Shown: piece by piece, positions 7,263 through 13,761 of the stretch | Position numbering within the stretch: position 1 is the first letter of the stretch | How the letters are laid out: every line of letters starts with the position of its first letter | NCBI GenBank assembly: GCA_003486785.1 | Contig: DNFZ01000147.1 | Span: forward strand, 1 to 14,778 | Length of the DNA stretch: 14,778 nucleotides | From: Clostridiales bacterium | Lineage (GTDB): Bacteria > Bacillota > Clostridia > Christensenellales > CAG-138 | Direction of reading: 5' to 3' | The notes under the pieces: generated by a model | Databases searched by the model: none | The model's input: only the letters and a program-made list of their open reading frames with translations | Told to the model about the DNA's origin: nothing | Position numbers and translations under genes: made by a program

Positions 7263-8348
7263 CTATTTTATCACCGTCACGCTCGTCCCGTCAAGCAGGA
7301 GCGTGATGGTTCCGTCCAAATCCGTGCGATACACCGTGATGCCGCGCTCTTTTAGGCGATCCAGCAGTGAAATATGCGGATGGCCGTAGCTGTTGTTTTG
7401 TCCGACGCAGATGACGGCAATGGCCGGAGAAACCTTGCTGAGAAACTTTTCAAACGTTGCGTCCCGCGCGCCGTGGTGGGCAACCTTGAGTACGTCCGCG
7501 CGGAAATAATGATCCGGCTGCGCTTTGAGCGCGAGCGTTTCGGAGAGCTCCGTCGCGTCGCCCGTGAGCAGTACTGCGGTGTTGCCGTAGGAGACGCGGA
7601 TGATATAGCTCGTGTCGTTGAAATCTTTATAGATCGTGTCATAGGGCGAAAGCACGCGCACCTCGACCGCGTCGTCCCAGGATATCATCGTATTAACCCC
7701 GGCAAGTGGTTGATGCACCCTTGCCTGACTCTCGCCAAGTGCGTCTAGCAGACGAAAGTAAGTTTCGCTCGCGGCATCAAACGGCGGATAGTAAAAGTCT
7801 CCCACGGGGTATGTGTCCACAATAGAAATCAACCCGCCAATGTGATCCGCATGCAGGTGTGAAGCGATGACAACGTCTATTCCGACGATGCCAAGCCTTG
7901 AGAGATAATCGTCAATCACGGCAAACGAGCTTTCGGGGCCGCCGTCCACCAGCATAGTCTTGCCGGAAGGCGCGCGGAGGAAGATGCTGTCTCCCTGTCC
8001 CACGTCGAGAAACGAAACCAGCAGGCCGGCATCTACAGACGGCGTCTGCGCGACGATCGACTCCGACGTTTCATCGGGCAATAGGGCTGCAATCGCGGTT
8101 GAAAGAGCGGGGGAGGACGATGAAACAGACGCAACGCCCGGTTGACCCGCGAGCTGTTGATGCAGCAGGGAGAAGAGTATGGAAAGAACCGCAAGCAAGA
8201 GCGTGATGAGCGAGGCGAGGATGATGCGCTCTTTGCGCCTGCTTGCGCGCTCCTCGGGCGTTTCTTCCTGATTCCAACCAAAACCCGATCCGGGCGGTTG
8301 CGGCGGTTGGTTTTGACCCGATTTTAAGTTGTTTTTCATAAACGGCAT
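7263..8348 (-). CDS. ComEC/Rec2-like metallo-beta-lactamase-fold protein, membrane-anchored
   Basis: With the start at 8348 this is 361 residues. It has a cytoplasmic proline/glycine- and charge-rich head (1-40), one membrane segment at about 42-63, a Ser/Ala/Thr-rich linker, and a metallo-beta-lactamase domain at about 110-361. The domain opens with FLDVGQGDSIFL (113-124) and carries HLHADH (164-169), LTGD (261-264) and VAHHG (289-293), the metal ligands expected for the hydrolase domain of ComEC. It lacks ComEC's channel part, so it is probably an outward-facing metal-dependent hydrolase, perhaps a nuclease or phosphodiesterase; the substrate is unknown. Start choice is uncertain: 8414 would read through a repeat with no ribosome site, and 8348 and 8339 also lack a clear one. 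A TATTAT at 8363-8358 could be a -10 giving a very short leader. Confidence 0.88.
   Translation of the reverse strand: MPFMKNNLKSGQNQPPQPPGSGFGWNQEETPEERASRRKERIILASLITLLLAVLSILFSLLHQQLAGQPGVASVSSSSPALSTAIAALLPDETSESIVAQTPSVDAGLLVSFLDVGQGDSIFLRAPSGKTMLVDGGPESSFAVIDDYLSRLGIVGIDVVIASHLHADHIGGLISIVDTYPVGDFYYPPFDAASETYFRLLDALGESQARVHQPLAGVNTMISWDDAVEVRVLSPYDTIYKDFNDTSYIIRVSYGNTAVLLTGDATELSETLALKAQPDHYFRADVLKVAHHGARDATFEKFLSKVSPAIAVICVGQNNSYGHPHISLLDRLKERGITVYRTDLDGTITLLLDGTSVTVIK
7265..7294 (-). promoter_or_regulatory. Predicted promoter of the pheST T-box transcript
   Basis: On the minus strand -35 TTGACG (7294-7289), an 18-base spacer and -10 TAAAAT (7270-7265). The expected start near 7258 is a few bases before the base of Stem I at 7250, which fits very well. 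The whole promoter lies inside the last codons of the metallohydrolase gene, and the last base of the -10 is the T of that gene's TAG stop. Confidence 0.75.
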
Positions 8349-8367
8349 TTTATCATAATACACTTGC

Positions 8368-8556
8368 AAAAAACAGCGGCAGAAAGACAGAGATTTTTTG
8401 CGAATTATCAGCATTTCACAGAATGAAACAGAGAAAACGAATTCTTTTCCAAATAAAACACGAAAAAACAGCGGCAGAAAGACAGAGATTTTTACGATTT
8501 CTCAGCTTTTCTCAGAATGAAACAGAGAAAACGAATTCTTTTCCAAATAAAACACG
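8368..8556. repeat. 95-base tandem direct repeat, two copies
   Basis: Copy 1 is 8368-8462 (95 bases) and copy 2 is 8463-8556 (94 bases), directly joined. The first 31 bases (beginning with six A and then CAGCGGCAG) and the last 44 or so (containing GAAAACGAATTCTTTTCC) are identical. The middle of about 20 bases differs by five substitutions and one missing base. The repeat is AT-rich in a GC-rich neighbourhood and fills most of the gap between divergent genes. No protein or RNA family is recognised in it. A regulatory or replication-slippage origin is possible but not shown. Confidence 0.9.
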
Positions 8557-8596
8557 AAAAATACAACAGAATTGCCGGAAAATGCATAATTTCTAC

Positions 8597-8625
8597 TTGA
8601 CAACACGTGTGTTCCGAAGTAATAT
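8597..8625 (+). promoter_or_regulatory. Promoter of the GntR-ABC operon
   Basis: A consensus -35 TTGACA (8597-8602), a 17-base spacer and -10 TAATAT (8620-8625). The expected start is near 8632, within the inverted repeat described next. The spacer holds a perfect 8-base palindrome ACACGTGT (8603-8610). This is the best-matching promoter in the window, as expected for a gene held down by its own repressor. Confidence 0.85.
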
Positions 8626-8629
8626 TTAT

Positions 8630-8652
8630 GTGTACTATAACGGATAGTACAC
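8630..8652 (+). promoter_or_regulatory. Probable YtrA-type operator (perfect inverted repeat)
   Basis: GTGTACTAT (8630-8638) and ATAGTACAC (8644-8652) are exact reverse complements separated by AACGG. The site starts five bases after the -10 and covers the expected transcription start, the right place for a repressor to block the promoter. Read as GTGTA-13 bases-TACACT it agrees, from memory, with the AGTGTA-N13-TACACT box reported for B. subtilis YtrA, with T for A at the first base. The next gene codes for a YtrA-like repressor, so autoregulation is the natural reading. Confidence 0.85.
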
Positions 8653-8677
8653 TCATCCTCGCAAAGGAGGCAACGCG

Positions 8678-9055
8678 ATGTTCCAAATCGACCGGTTCGG
8701 ACGCACGCCGATCTATGAGCAAATCATCGAACAAACGCAACGGCTGATCGCTTCCGGCATCCTCAAGGAAGGCGACCAGCTGCCTTCCGTTCGCGCGCTC
8801 TCTCAGGAACTCTCGGTCAATCCCAACACCCTGCAAAAGGCGTATAGCGAACTTGAGCGGCGCGGCGTTTGCATCAGCGCGCCTGGAAACGGAAGATTTG
8901 TAACGGCCGATGCAGCGCGCCTCGTCGGGGAGGAACTGCAAGAACGTTTGCTAGAGATACGGCGCATCGCGCAGGAGCTTTGCGCGGCGGGCATGCCGGT
9001 TGAGCGCGTGCTCAAATCGGTCAACGCCGCTTATGGAAAGGATATAGAGCCATGA
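8678..9055 (+). CDS. GntR-family transcriptional regulator, YtrA subfamily
   Basis: A 125-residue regulator. The winged helix-turn-helix of the GntR family is at about 10-76, with GDQLPSVRALSQELSVNPNT (32-51) followed by LQKAYSELERRG. Only about 45 residues follow, mostly helical, which marks the small YtrA subfamily with no large ligand domain. The start ATG has AAAGGAGG at 8663-8670. The gene heads an operon with an ABC transporter, overlapping the next gene by ATGA. The inverted repeat over its promoter should be its operator, so the protein probably represses itself and the transporter. Relatives in Bacilli respond to cell-wall-active antibiotics; whether this one does is inference. Confidence 0.93.
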   Translation: MFQIDRFGRTPIYEQIIEQTQRLIASGILKEGDQLPSVRALSQELSVNPNTLQKAYSELERRGVCISAPGNGRFVTADAARLVGEELQERLLEIRRIAQELCAAGMPVERVLKSVNAAYGKDIEP

Positions 9056-9969
9056 TAAAGGCACGTAAACTGACAAAACGCTTTGGAAAAATTGAAGCGC
9101 TCGTCAACCTCAACTGCAACATTCCGCAAGGCTGCATCTACGGGCTCGTCGGCGCAAACGGCGCGGGGAAAAGCACGTTTTTGCGCCTCTGTAACGGCAT
9201 CTATCAGCCGGACGAAGGGCATATCTCGATCAACGGCGGCGAGGTGTTCGACAATCCTTCTGTCAAAGAACATTGTGTCTTTGTGCCGGACGAGCTGTAT
9301 TTTTTACCGCAGAGCAATTTAAACCGCATGTCGTATCTCTATGAGTCCATGTATCCGCGCTTCTCGATGGAGCGCTTTTACGAACTTGCCGCGGCGTTCA
9401 AGCTCGATCGCGCGCAGCAGCTTGGCACGTTTTCCAAGGGCATGCGGCGGCAGGCGGCGACCATTCTTGCTTTGTCGGCTATGACGGATTACGTGTTTTT
9501 TGACGAAACGTTTGACGGCCTGGATCCTGTCATGCGAAACCTCGTCAAGGGCATGCTCTACGACGATGTGTTAGAGCGCGGCTGCACCGCTGTGATCACG
9601 AGCCACAGTCTACGGGAGCTTGAGGATACCTGCGATCAACTCGCGCTGCTTTATCAGGGCGGAATCGTGTTTGAAAGCGACGTGCAGAACCTCAAGACCT
9701 CGCTCTTCAAGATGCAGGTCGCCTTTGCAGAGGAGTTTGATCAAACGCGATTCTCCACAATGGAGATTGTTTCATTCATCAAGCAGGGCAGCGTGGCGAA
9801 TATGATCATCCGCGGGGACAGCGCGCGGGCAAAGAGCGCCATCGCTGCGCAGAATCCGCTGCTGCTGGAGATCCTTCCGCTGACGCTGGAGGAAGTGTTT
9901 CTTTATGAAATGGAGGCGCTTGGCTACTCATTTGAAGCGCCTGCACTGAAAGGAGGCGAACGCGTATGA
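9052..9969 (+). CDS. ABC transporter ATP-binding protein (YtrB-like)
   Basis: A 305-residue ATPase. Walker A GANGAGKST is at 34-42, a degenerate signature FSKGM at 127-131 (in place of LSGGQ), Walker B YVFFDE at 147-152 with a D-loop GLDP (156-159), and the switch histidine SH at 184-185. The C-terminal 90 residues are a family-specific extension. The signature FSKGM is usual in ABC-2/YtrB-type ATPases. It overlaps the regulator gene by ATGA at 9052-9055 and the permease gene likewise at 9966-9969, so the three are translated together. It should power the permease encoded next, in the cytoplasm at the membrane. The transported molecule is unknown. Confidence 0.95.
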   Translation: MIKARKLTKRFGKIEALVNLNCNIPQGCIYGLVGANGAGKSTFLRLCNGIYQPDEGHISINGGEVFDNPSVKEHCVFVPDELYFLPQSNLNRMSYLYESMYPRFSMERFYELAAAFKLDRAQQLGTFSKGMRRQAATILALSAMTDYVFFDETFDGLDPVMRNLVKGMLYDDVLERGCTAVITSHSLRELEDTCDQLALLYQGGIVFESDVQNLKTSLFKMQVAFAEEFDQTRFSTMEIVSFIKQGSVANMIIRGDSARAKSAIAAQNPLLLEILPLTLEEVFLYEMEALGYSFEAPALKGGERV

Positions 9970-12272
9970 AACCGTATTTAGAGTCTGTGCGCAGGTTGAC
10001 ACGCGTGGGTCTGATTCTTTTTGCGCTGAGCGTGATTGCCAGCGCGGTTGTTTCGATACAGTATTGCACAGCCTTGTATCATAGCAATGTGCCGGGCATG
10101 ACGCGCATGTTTTCCCCGCTGATCGCATTCATCTACCTCGGTGGCGTGGTGCTGGCTATGGACGGTTTTTCCTTCCTCAACAAGCGCGCTGAGAGCGACT
10201 TTTACCATAGCCTGCCCGTCTCACGCAAAAAGCTCTTTTGGGCGATTACGCTTGCGGCGCTGACCTGGATCGCTGCGACGGTATTGGGCAGCGTGCTGAT
10301 TACCGTCATTGTCTTTACGATGACCAGGACGCCGTTTGTGCAGCTGTATGCGCTGATTGCCGTGCGATTTTTCACGGTCGGTGCAATGATGGTATTTGCG
10401 GCCTGCGCGATCGCCATGAGCCTGACCGGCACCACGATTACAGGGCTGGGATTAACCGTGCTGGTGTTTGGCCTGCTGCGGTTTATGCAGTTTTCTGTTG
10501 CGCGCGGCATCGTTGCAAACACGCAGATCATCAGCTGGCTGGATCTGCCGTGGTATCTTACGCCGGTGACGAATATCGCCACGGGTCAAATCGCGCAGCT
10601 GATGCGCCCGATGCTGCGGCAAACGCTCTATTCTCCGCTCAATATACTCTACTCTGCTGGCGTTGCGGCGGCGCAGCTGGTTCTGGCGCGCGCGCTGTTT
10701 ACGCGCAGGCAGTCCGAGCTTGCGGAGCGCGGCGCAAAGAACGCGACGATGCAAACCGCGTTTGCATGCGCTGCCGTGATTCCGGTCGTGATGCTGTTCT
10801 CCTCCGGTATCATCATACAGCGCAATCTGAGCATTCCGATCGTGATCGGCATCGCTATTGGCATCTATCTGATCTATCAGATCGTTGTGCTGCGAACGGC
10901 AAAGAAGGTATTGCTTTCGCTCCCATGGCTGCTCATACCGCTTGCGATCGGCTTTGCCGGATATTTCGGCACGATCGGCGCCGCCAACGTCATGCAAAAC
11001 GACGTGCCGGACACGCAGGATGTCGCATATATTCAGTTTGGCGGCGAAAGCCGTGGGTCCGAGGCGATCACCTATCAGCAATATATGGTCTCCAAGGTGC
11101 GCTTTACCGAAGAGGATCTCCTGCAATATGCGGTCGAGACGCTGCGGGACAACATCGCCACCATCCGGCGCTCTGGTTATATCAACTACCCATATGACGA
11201 GCAGACAGGCTATTTGCTCGTCTCGCAGCCGGTGACGTTTGTGCTCAACAGCGGCAGAAGGATCAGCCGCGTGATCACCTTTGTAAATAAGAATGCGCTC
11301 TTGCGCTATTGCGAACAAAACGGCGATTTTTACGCTGCGGTTCGCTCGCTGCCGCCGAGGGATGCCGTGTGCTATCTTCAGGGGGACGGCCCGTATCAAG
11401 GCGGTTTTCTCGACAACAAGCAAATACTCGCTGCCTATCACGAAGAGCTGCCGACGACGGATTTCACCGCAAGCGACTCCTATCGCTACTATGACCCGTT
11501 TGCGCAGTACAACGTAGACGCAGAGCAGACATTTGGTTCCCTATCGGTCTCGGGTTATGTCGGCATGACGCGTTTTTGGGACTATTACAACATTCGCGTT
11601 TCAATGCCTAGAAGCGCTTCTGCATGGATGCGCTACCAAAACGAACGCAGCATAGGCGAATATCTTCCGCTCATGCAGCAAATGCTCGAAAAATCTTCGA
11701 CGCTCACGGACAGCTCGGACTATTTCAGCATCGGTATGATGTTTTACAACGTGCCGATGTCGGATGGCTCAAAGCAGGCGGTTTCGTTCTATTACGACCG
11801 GTCGGCTTTCGATTCCGCGGTCGAGATGAAAGACCGGCTGCATCCGGCGCTGGTCGAGCTCGCCGAGATCATGCAAAGAAGCAAGCCCACCACCAACCCG
11901 AACGACTTTTGCGTATTTACCAACTGGAGCGGCAGGGTGCATAAGGCGGATGGAACCCTATATGGAGAGGAAATTCTCCTGCAGCAGCTGGCCTCGCGCG
12001 GAGACGGTACGTTTGTTTCGGGCGGCAGCGTCTTTTATGTCAGCAACGGCAACGTGATCTATGGCGGCATGGGCGGAATGATTACCGCGTATAATCCCTG
12101 CTATCGCGCGTTCTCCGAGGCGGATCAGGCGCGTGTCATCGAGATTTTACAGCAGTGGAAGTCCGTACAGGATGAGTATAACTACAACGCCTACGGCAAC
12201 GCACAGGATAACGCGCTATATATTGGCGAATTATCCGCCGTCGCAACACCGACGCCTGCGCCTGCGAATTAA
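9966..12272 (+). CDS. ABC-2-type permease with large extracytoplasmic C-terminal domain
   Basis: A 768-residue membrane protein. About nine hydrophobic segments lie in the first 343 residues (roughly 14-36, 50-70, 89-117, 128-153, 157-177, 223-245, 265-285, 290-309 and 315-343). A soluble tail of about 425 residues follows, predicted to be outside the membrane, ending TPTPAPAN. The segment SDFYHSLPVSRKKLF (77-91) between the second and third helices is typical of Firmicutes permeases encoded with YtrA-type regulators. The tail may be the DUF6449-type domain found on such permeases, a tentative match. The start is fixed by AAAGGAGG at 9949-9956 and the ATGA overlap. The operon has one permease gene only, unlike the multi-permease ytr operon of B. 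subtilis. Substrate unknown; a role in antibiotic or envelope stress is inferred from the family. Confidence 0.9.
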   Translation: MKPYLESVRRLTRVGLILFALSVIASAVVSIQYCTALYHSNVPGMTRMFSPLIAFIYLGGVVLAMDGFSFLNKRAESDFYHSLPVSRKKLFWAITLAALTWIAATVLGSVLITVIVFTMTRTPFVQLYALIAVRFFTVGAMMVFAACAIAMSLTGTTITGLGLTVLVFGLLRFMQFSVARGIVANTQIISWLDLPWYLTPVTNIATGQIAQLMRPMLRQTLYSPLNILYSAGVAAAQLVLARALFTRRQSELAERGAKNATMQTAFACAAVIPVVMLFSSGIIIQRNLSIPIVIGIAIGIYLIYQIVVLRTAKKVLLSLPWLLIPLAIGFAGYFGTIGAANVMQNDVPDTQDVAYIQFGGESRGSEAITYQQYMVSKVRFTEEDLLQYAVETLRDNIATIRRSGYINYPYDEQTGYLLVSQPVTFVLNSGRRISRVITFVNKNALLRYCEQNGDFYAAVRSLPPRDAVCYLQGDGPYQGGFLDNKQILAAYHEELPTTDFTASDSYRYYDPFAQYNVDAEQTFGSLSVSGYVGMTRFWDYYNIRVSMPRSASAWMRYQNERSIGEYLPLMQQMLEKSSTLTDSSDYFSIGMMFYNVPMSDGSKQAVSFYYDRSAFDSAVEMKDRLHPALVELAEIMQRSKPTTNPNDFCVFTNWSGRVHKADGTLYGEEILLQQLASRGDGTFVSGGSVFYVSNGNVIYGGMGGMITAYNPCYRAFSEADQARVIEILQQWKSVQDEYNYNAYGNAQDNALYIGELSAVATPTPAPAN

Positions 12273-12290
12273 TTGGCAAACCATGGCTTC

Positions 12291-12324
12291 ACGCCGCCGC
12301 GCAAACAGTCGCGGCGGCGTTTTT
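12291..12324 (+). terminator. Rho-independent terminator of the GntR-ABC operon
   Basis: A perfect 11-base GC-rich stem (ACGCCGCCGCG at 12291-12301 with CGCGGCGGCGT at 12310-12320) with an eight-base loop and a T-run at 12320-12324. It lies 18 bases past the permease stop. This is the strongest terminator in the window. Confidence 0.95.
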
Positions 12325-12352
12325 GCGCGAGAAGCTTGTGCTGTGGTATAAT
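12323..12352 (+). promoter_or_regulatory. Extended -10 promoter for tag
   Basis: The -10 is a perfect TATAAT (12347-12352) preceded by TG one base before it (12344-12345), an extended -10. A weak -35 TTGCGC (12323-12328) stands 18 bases upstream and overlaps the T-run of the previous terminator. The expected start near 12359 is about 37 bases before the tag ATG. Confidence 0.75.
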
Positions 12353-12395
12353 CAAAATTGTCGCAAAAACGGGATGAGAAAGCGGAGGGTGCAAT

Positions 12396-12992
12396 ATGGG
12401 ACAAAAGAAGCGATGCTCCTGGGTCAAGGAAGATAGCGCGCTCTACTGCGTCTATCACGATGTCGAGTGGGGAACCCCGATCCGCGATGATCAAGCGATG
12501 TACGCCCTGTTTTTGCTGGAGTTATTCCAGGCGGGGCTGTCATGGATCACGCTGCTGAAAAAGCGGGAGGCGTTTTCCGCCGCGTTCGACGATTTTGATG
12601 CAAAGAAAATCGCGGCATATGATGAAGAGAAGATTGCATTGCTCATGCAGGACGCAGGCATCATCCGCAGCCGCGGCAAAATCGAGGCCGCGATTTCAAA
12701 CGCGAACATCGTGCTCTCGCTCCGAGAAGAATTCGGCTCGTTTTGCAACTATCTTTGGCATTTTTCCGGCGGGAAAGTGGTACTCAGCCCCGATGAACAG
12801 CCCCGCACGACCAGCCCGCTCTCTGATCGAATATCGGCGGATATGAAGCGGCGCGGCATGCGGTATGCCGGCTCTGTGACGATTCACTCGTTTCTGCAGG
12901 CGGCGGGGCTCGTCAATGAACACGAAACCGACTGTTTTCGTTATGACGAGCTGAAGCGGGAAACCGGTCAAGAGCAGATCATTCGCGAATGA
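12396..12992 (+). CDS. tag: DNA-3-methyladenine glycosylase I
   Basis: A 198-residue base-excision repair enzyme that removes 3-methyladenine from alkylated DNA. It matches E. coli Tag along its length: RCSWV at the start, YHDVEWG (20-26), LELFQAGLSWITLLKKRE (41-58), DAGIIRSRGKIEAAI (86-100), KRRGMRYAGS (151-160) and AGLVNEHETDC (170-180). The zinc ligands known from E. coli Tag are all present, as Cys7, His21, His176 and Cys180, and the base-recognition Glu38 corresponds to Glu42 here. The start is supported by GGAGG at 12384-12388. It is first in a likely operon with a methyltransferase-like gene and an XdhC-like gene. No Ada-type regulator is visible, and expression looks constitutive from its extended -10 promoter. 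Confidence 0.96.
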   Translation: MGQKKRCSWVKEDSALYCVYHDVEWGTPIRDDQAMYALFLLELFQAGLSWITLLKKREAFSAAFDDFDAKKIAAYDEEKIALLMQDAGIIRSRGKIEAAISNANIVLSLREEFGSFCNYLWHFSGGKVVLSPDEQPRTTSPLSDRISADMKRRGMRYAGSVTIHSFLQAAGLVNEHETDCFRYDELKRETGQEQIIRE

Positions 12993-13022
12993 AGCGGGTG
13001 AAACGTGACCGGATCATCATTT

Positions 13023-13028
13023 GAGGAG
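13023..13028 (+). promoter_or_regulatory. Ribosome binding site favouring a TTG start for the methyltransferase-like gene
   Basis: GAGGAG at 13023-13028 lies nine bases before an in-frame TTG at 13038. The longer alternative, GTG at 13005, has only a weak GGGTG close in front. The site is why the TTG was chosen. Confidence 0.6.
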
Positions 13029-13037
13029 ACTGAAACG

Positions 13038-13727
13038 TTGGAAGAAATCGTTTGGACAGACGCGCACATCCGCTGGATGAGCGATGCGTCGAAAAAAAGC
13101 AAGTTTTATTATTGGATTGCAGAGCACATTTCAGCTTATCTTCCGCCTTCGGCAAGAGTGTTCAATGCGGGCGGAGGGCTGGGCGATCTTGCCATCTGGC
13201 TGTCGTATCACGTCGAGCAGGTGACCGTGATCGAAAACGACCCGAAAGCGGTCGCCGCGTTTCGCGCGCGCTGCCCGCACAACGTGGTTGCGATTTTGGG
13301 TGACGTGCGCACCTACTCGCCGGACAAGCTCTACGACGCGCTGGTGCTCTACGATATCGGCGGCGCGGAGCAGGTGCTGCCGGTGGTTCGCGAGCTTTCG
13401 CGCGCAAAGACATTTGTGCTGCTCAGCCGCGAATCGGCCGAGGGCGAGGCGGCGATTCAAAAAATGACAGATTCGCTCAAGAGCGCGGGGGTACCGTTTG
13501 CCTATGAGCCGTTTGAACAGGAGCAGGTGCAGCCGTTTCGCTCCCGCGAGGATGCAAAGTCGTATCTCCTCTTTGCCTGGAATCGCCTGCTGACGGAGGA
13601 GGAACTCGATGCGCTGCTGGAGGATTCAGACGACGCGGTGTTTCCCTATTCGTTTGTCGAGCAAAAGAAACTCGGCCTGATCGTCTTCGATGCGGCAAAT
13701 CCCGCGCTGAAAAAGGCGATCGTATAA
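13038..13727 (+). CDS. Class I SAM-dependent methyltransferase-like protein, target unknown
   Basis: A 229-residue cytoplasmic protein from TTG 13038 (240 residues if GTG 13005 is used). The Rossmann-type SAM-binding motif I is VFNAGGGLGD (41-50), the acidic residue ending strand 2 is Glu66 in VTVIENDPKA, Asp89 follows in ILGDVRTY, and ALVLYDIG (101-108) matches motif IV. The N-terminal helix region contains SDASKKSKFYYWIAEHI. The C-terminal half (about 130-229) is acidic and not recognised; it may hold the substrate site. The gene lies 45 bases after tag and 34 before the XdhC-like gene on the same strand, so all three are probably one transcript. The acceptor cannot be told from the sequence. 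The SAM-binding fold is fairly sure; actual methyltransferase activity is inferred. Confidence 0.75.
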   Translation: MEEIVWTDAHIRWMSDASKKSKFYYWIAEHISAYLPPSARVFNAGGGLGDLAIWLSYHVEQVTVIENDPKAVAAFRARCPHNVVAILGDVRTYSPDKLYDALVLYDIGGAEQVLPVVRELSRAKTFVLLSRESAEGEAAIQKMTDSLKSAGVPFAYEPFEQEQVQPFRSREDAKSYLLFAWNRLLTEEELDALLEDSDDAVFPYSFVEQKKLGLIVFDAANPALKKAIV

Positions 13728-13761
13728 GCGAAGATTTTATACTCAACAGTGGAGCAAGCTC

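Noticed and set aside
8349..8414. N-terminal extension of the metallohydrolase to the ATG at 8414
   Set aside because: The extra 22 codons read through repeat copy 1, the ATG is missing from copy 2, there is no ribosome site, and the sequence resembles no signal or membrane anchor needed, since a membrane segment follows later.
8368..8556. CRISPR array or insertion-sequence ends
   Set aside because: Only two directly joined copies without spacers, no inverted ends, no transposase and no cas genes nearby.
8603..8610. Palindrome ACACGTGT in the gntR promoter spacer as a second operator
   Set aside because: It is only eight bases long with no matching flanks, and the longer perfect repeat at 8630-8652 explains the regulation.
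8423..8647. A 74-codon plus-strand frame over the tandem repeat
   Set aside because: Its Lys/Arg/Asn-rich sequence comes from the AT-rich repeat, it has no ribosome site, and it overlaps the promoter and operator of the gntR operon.
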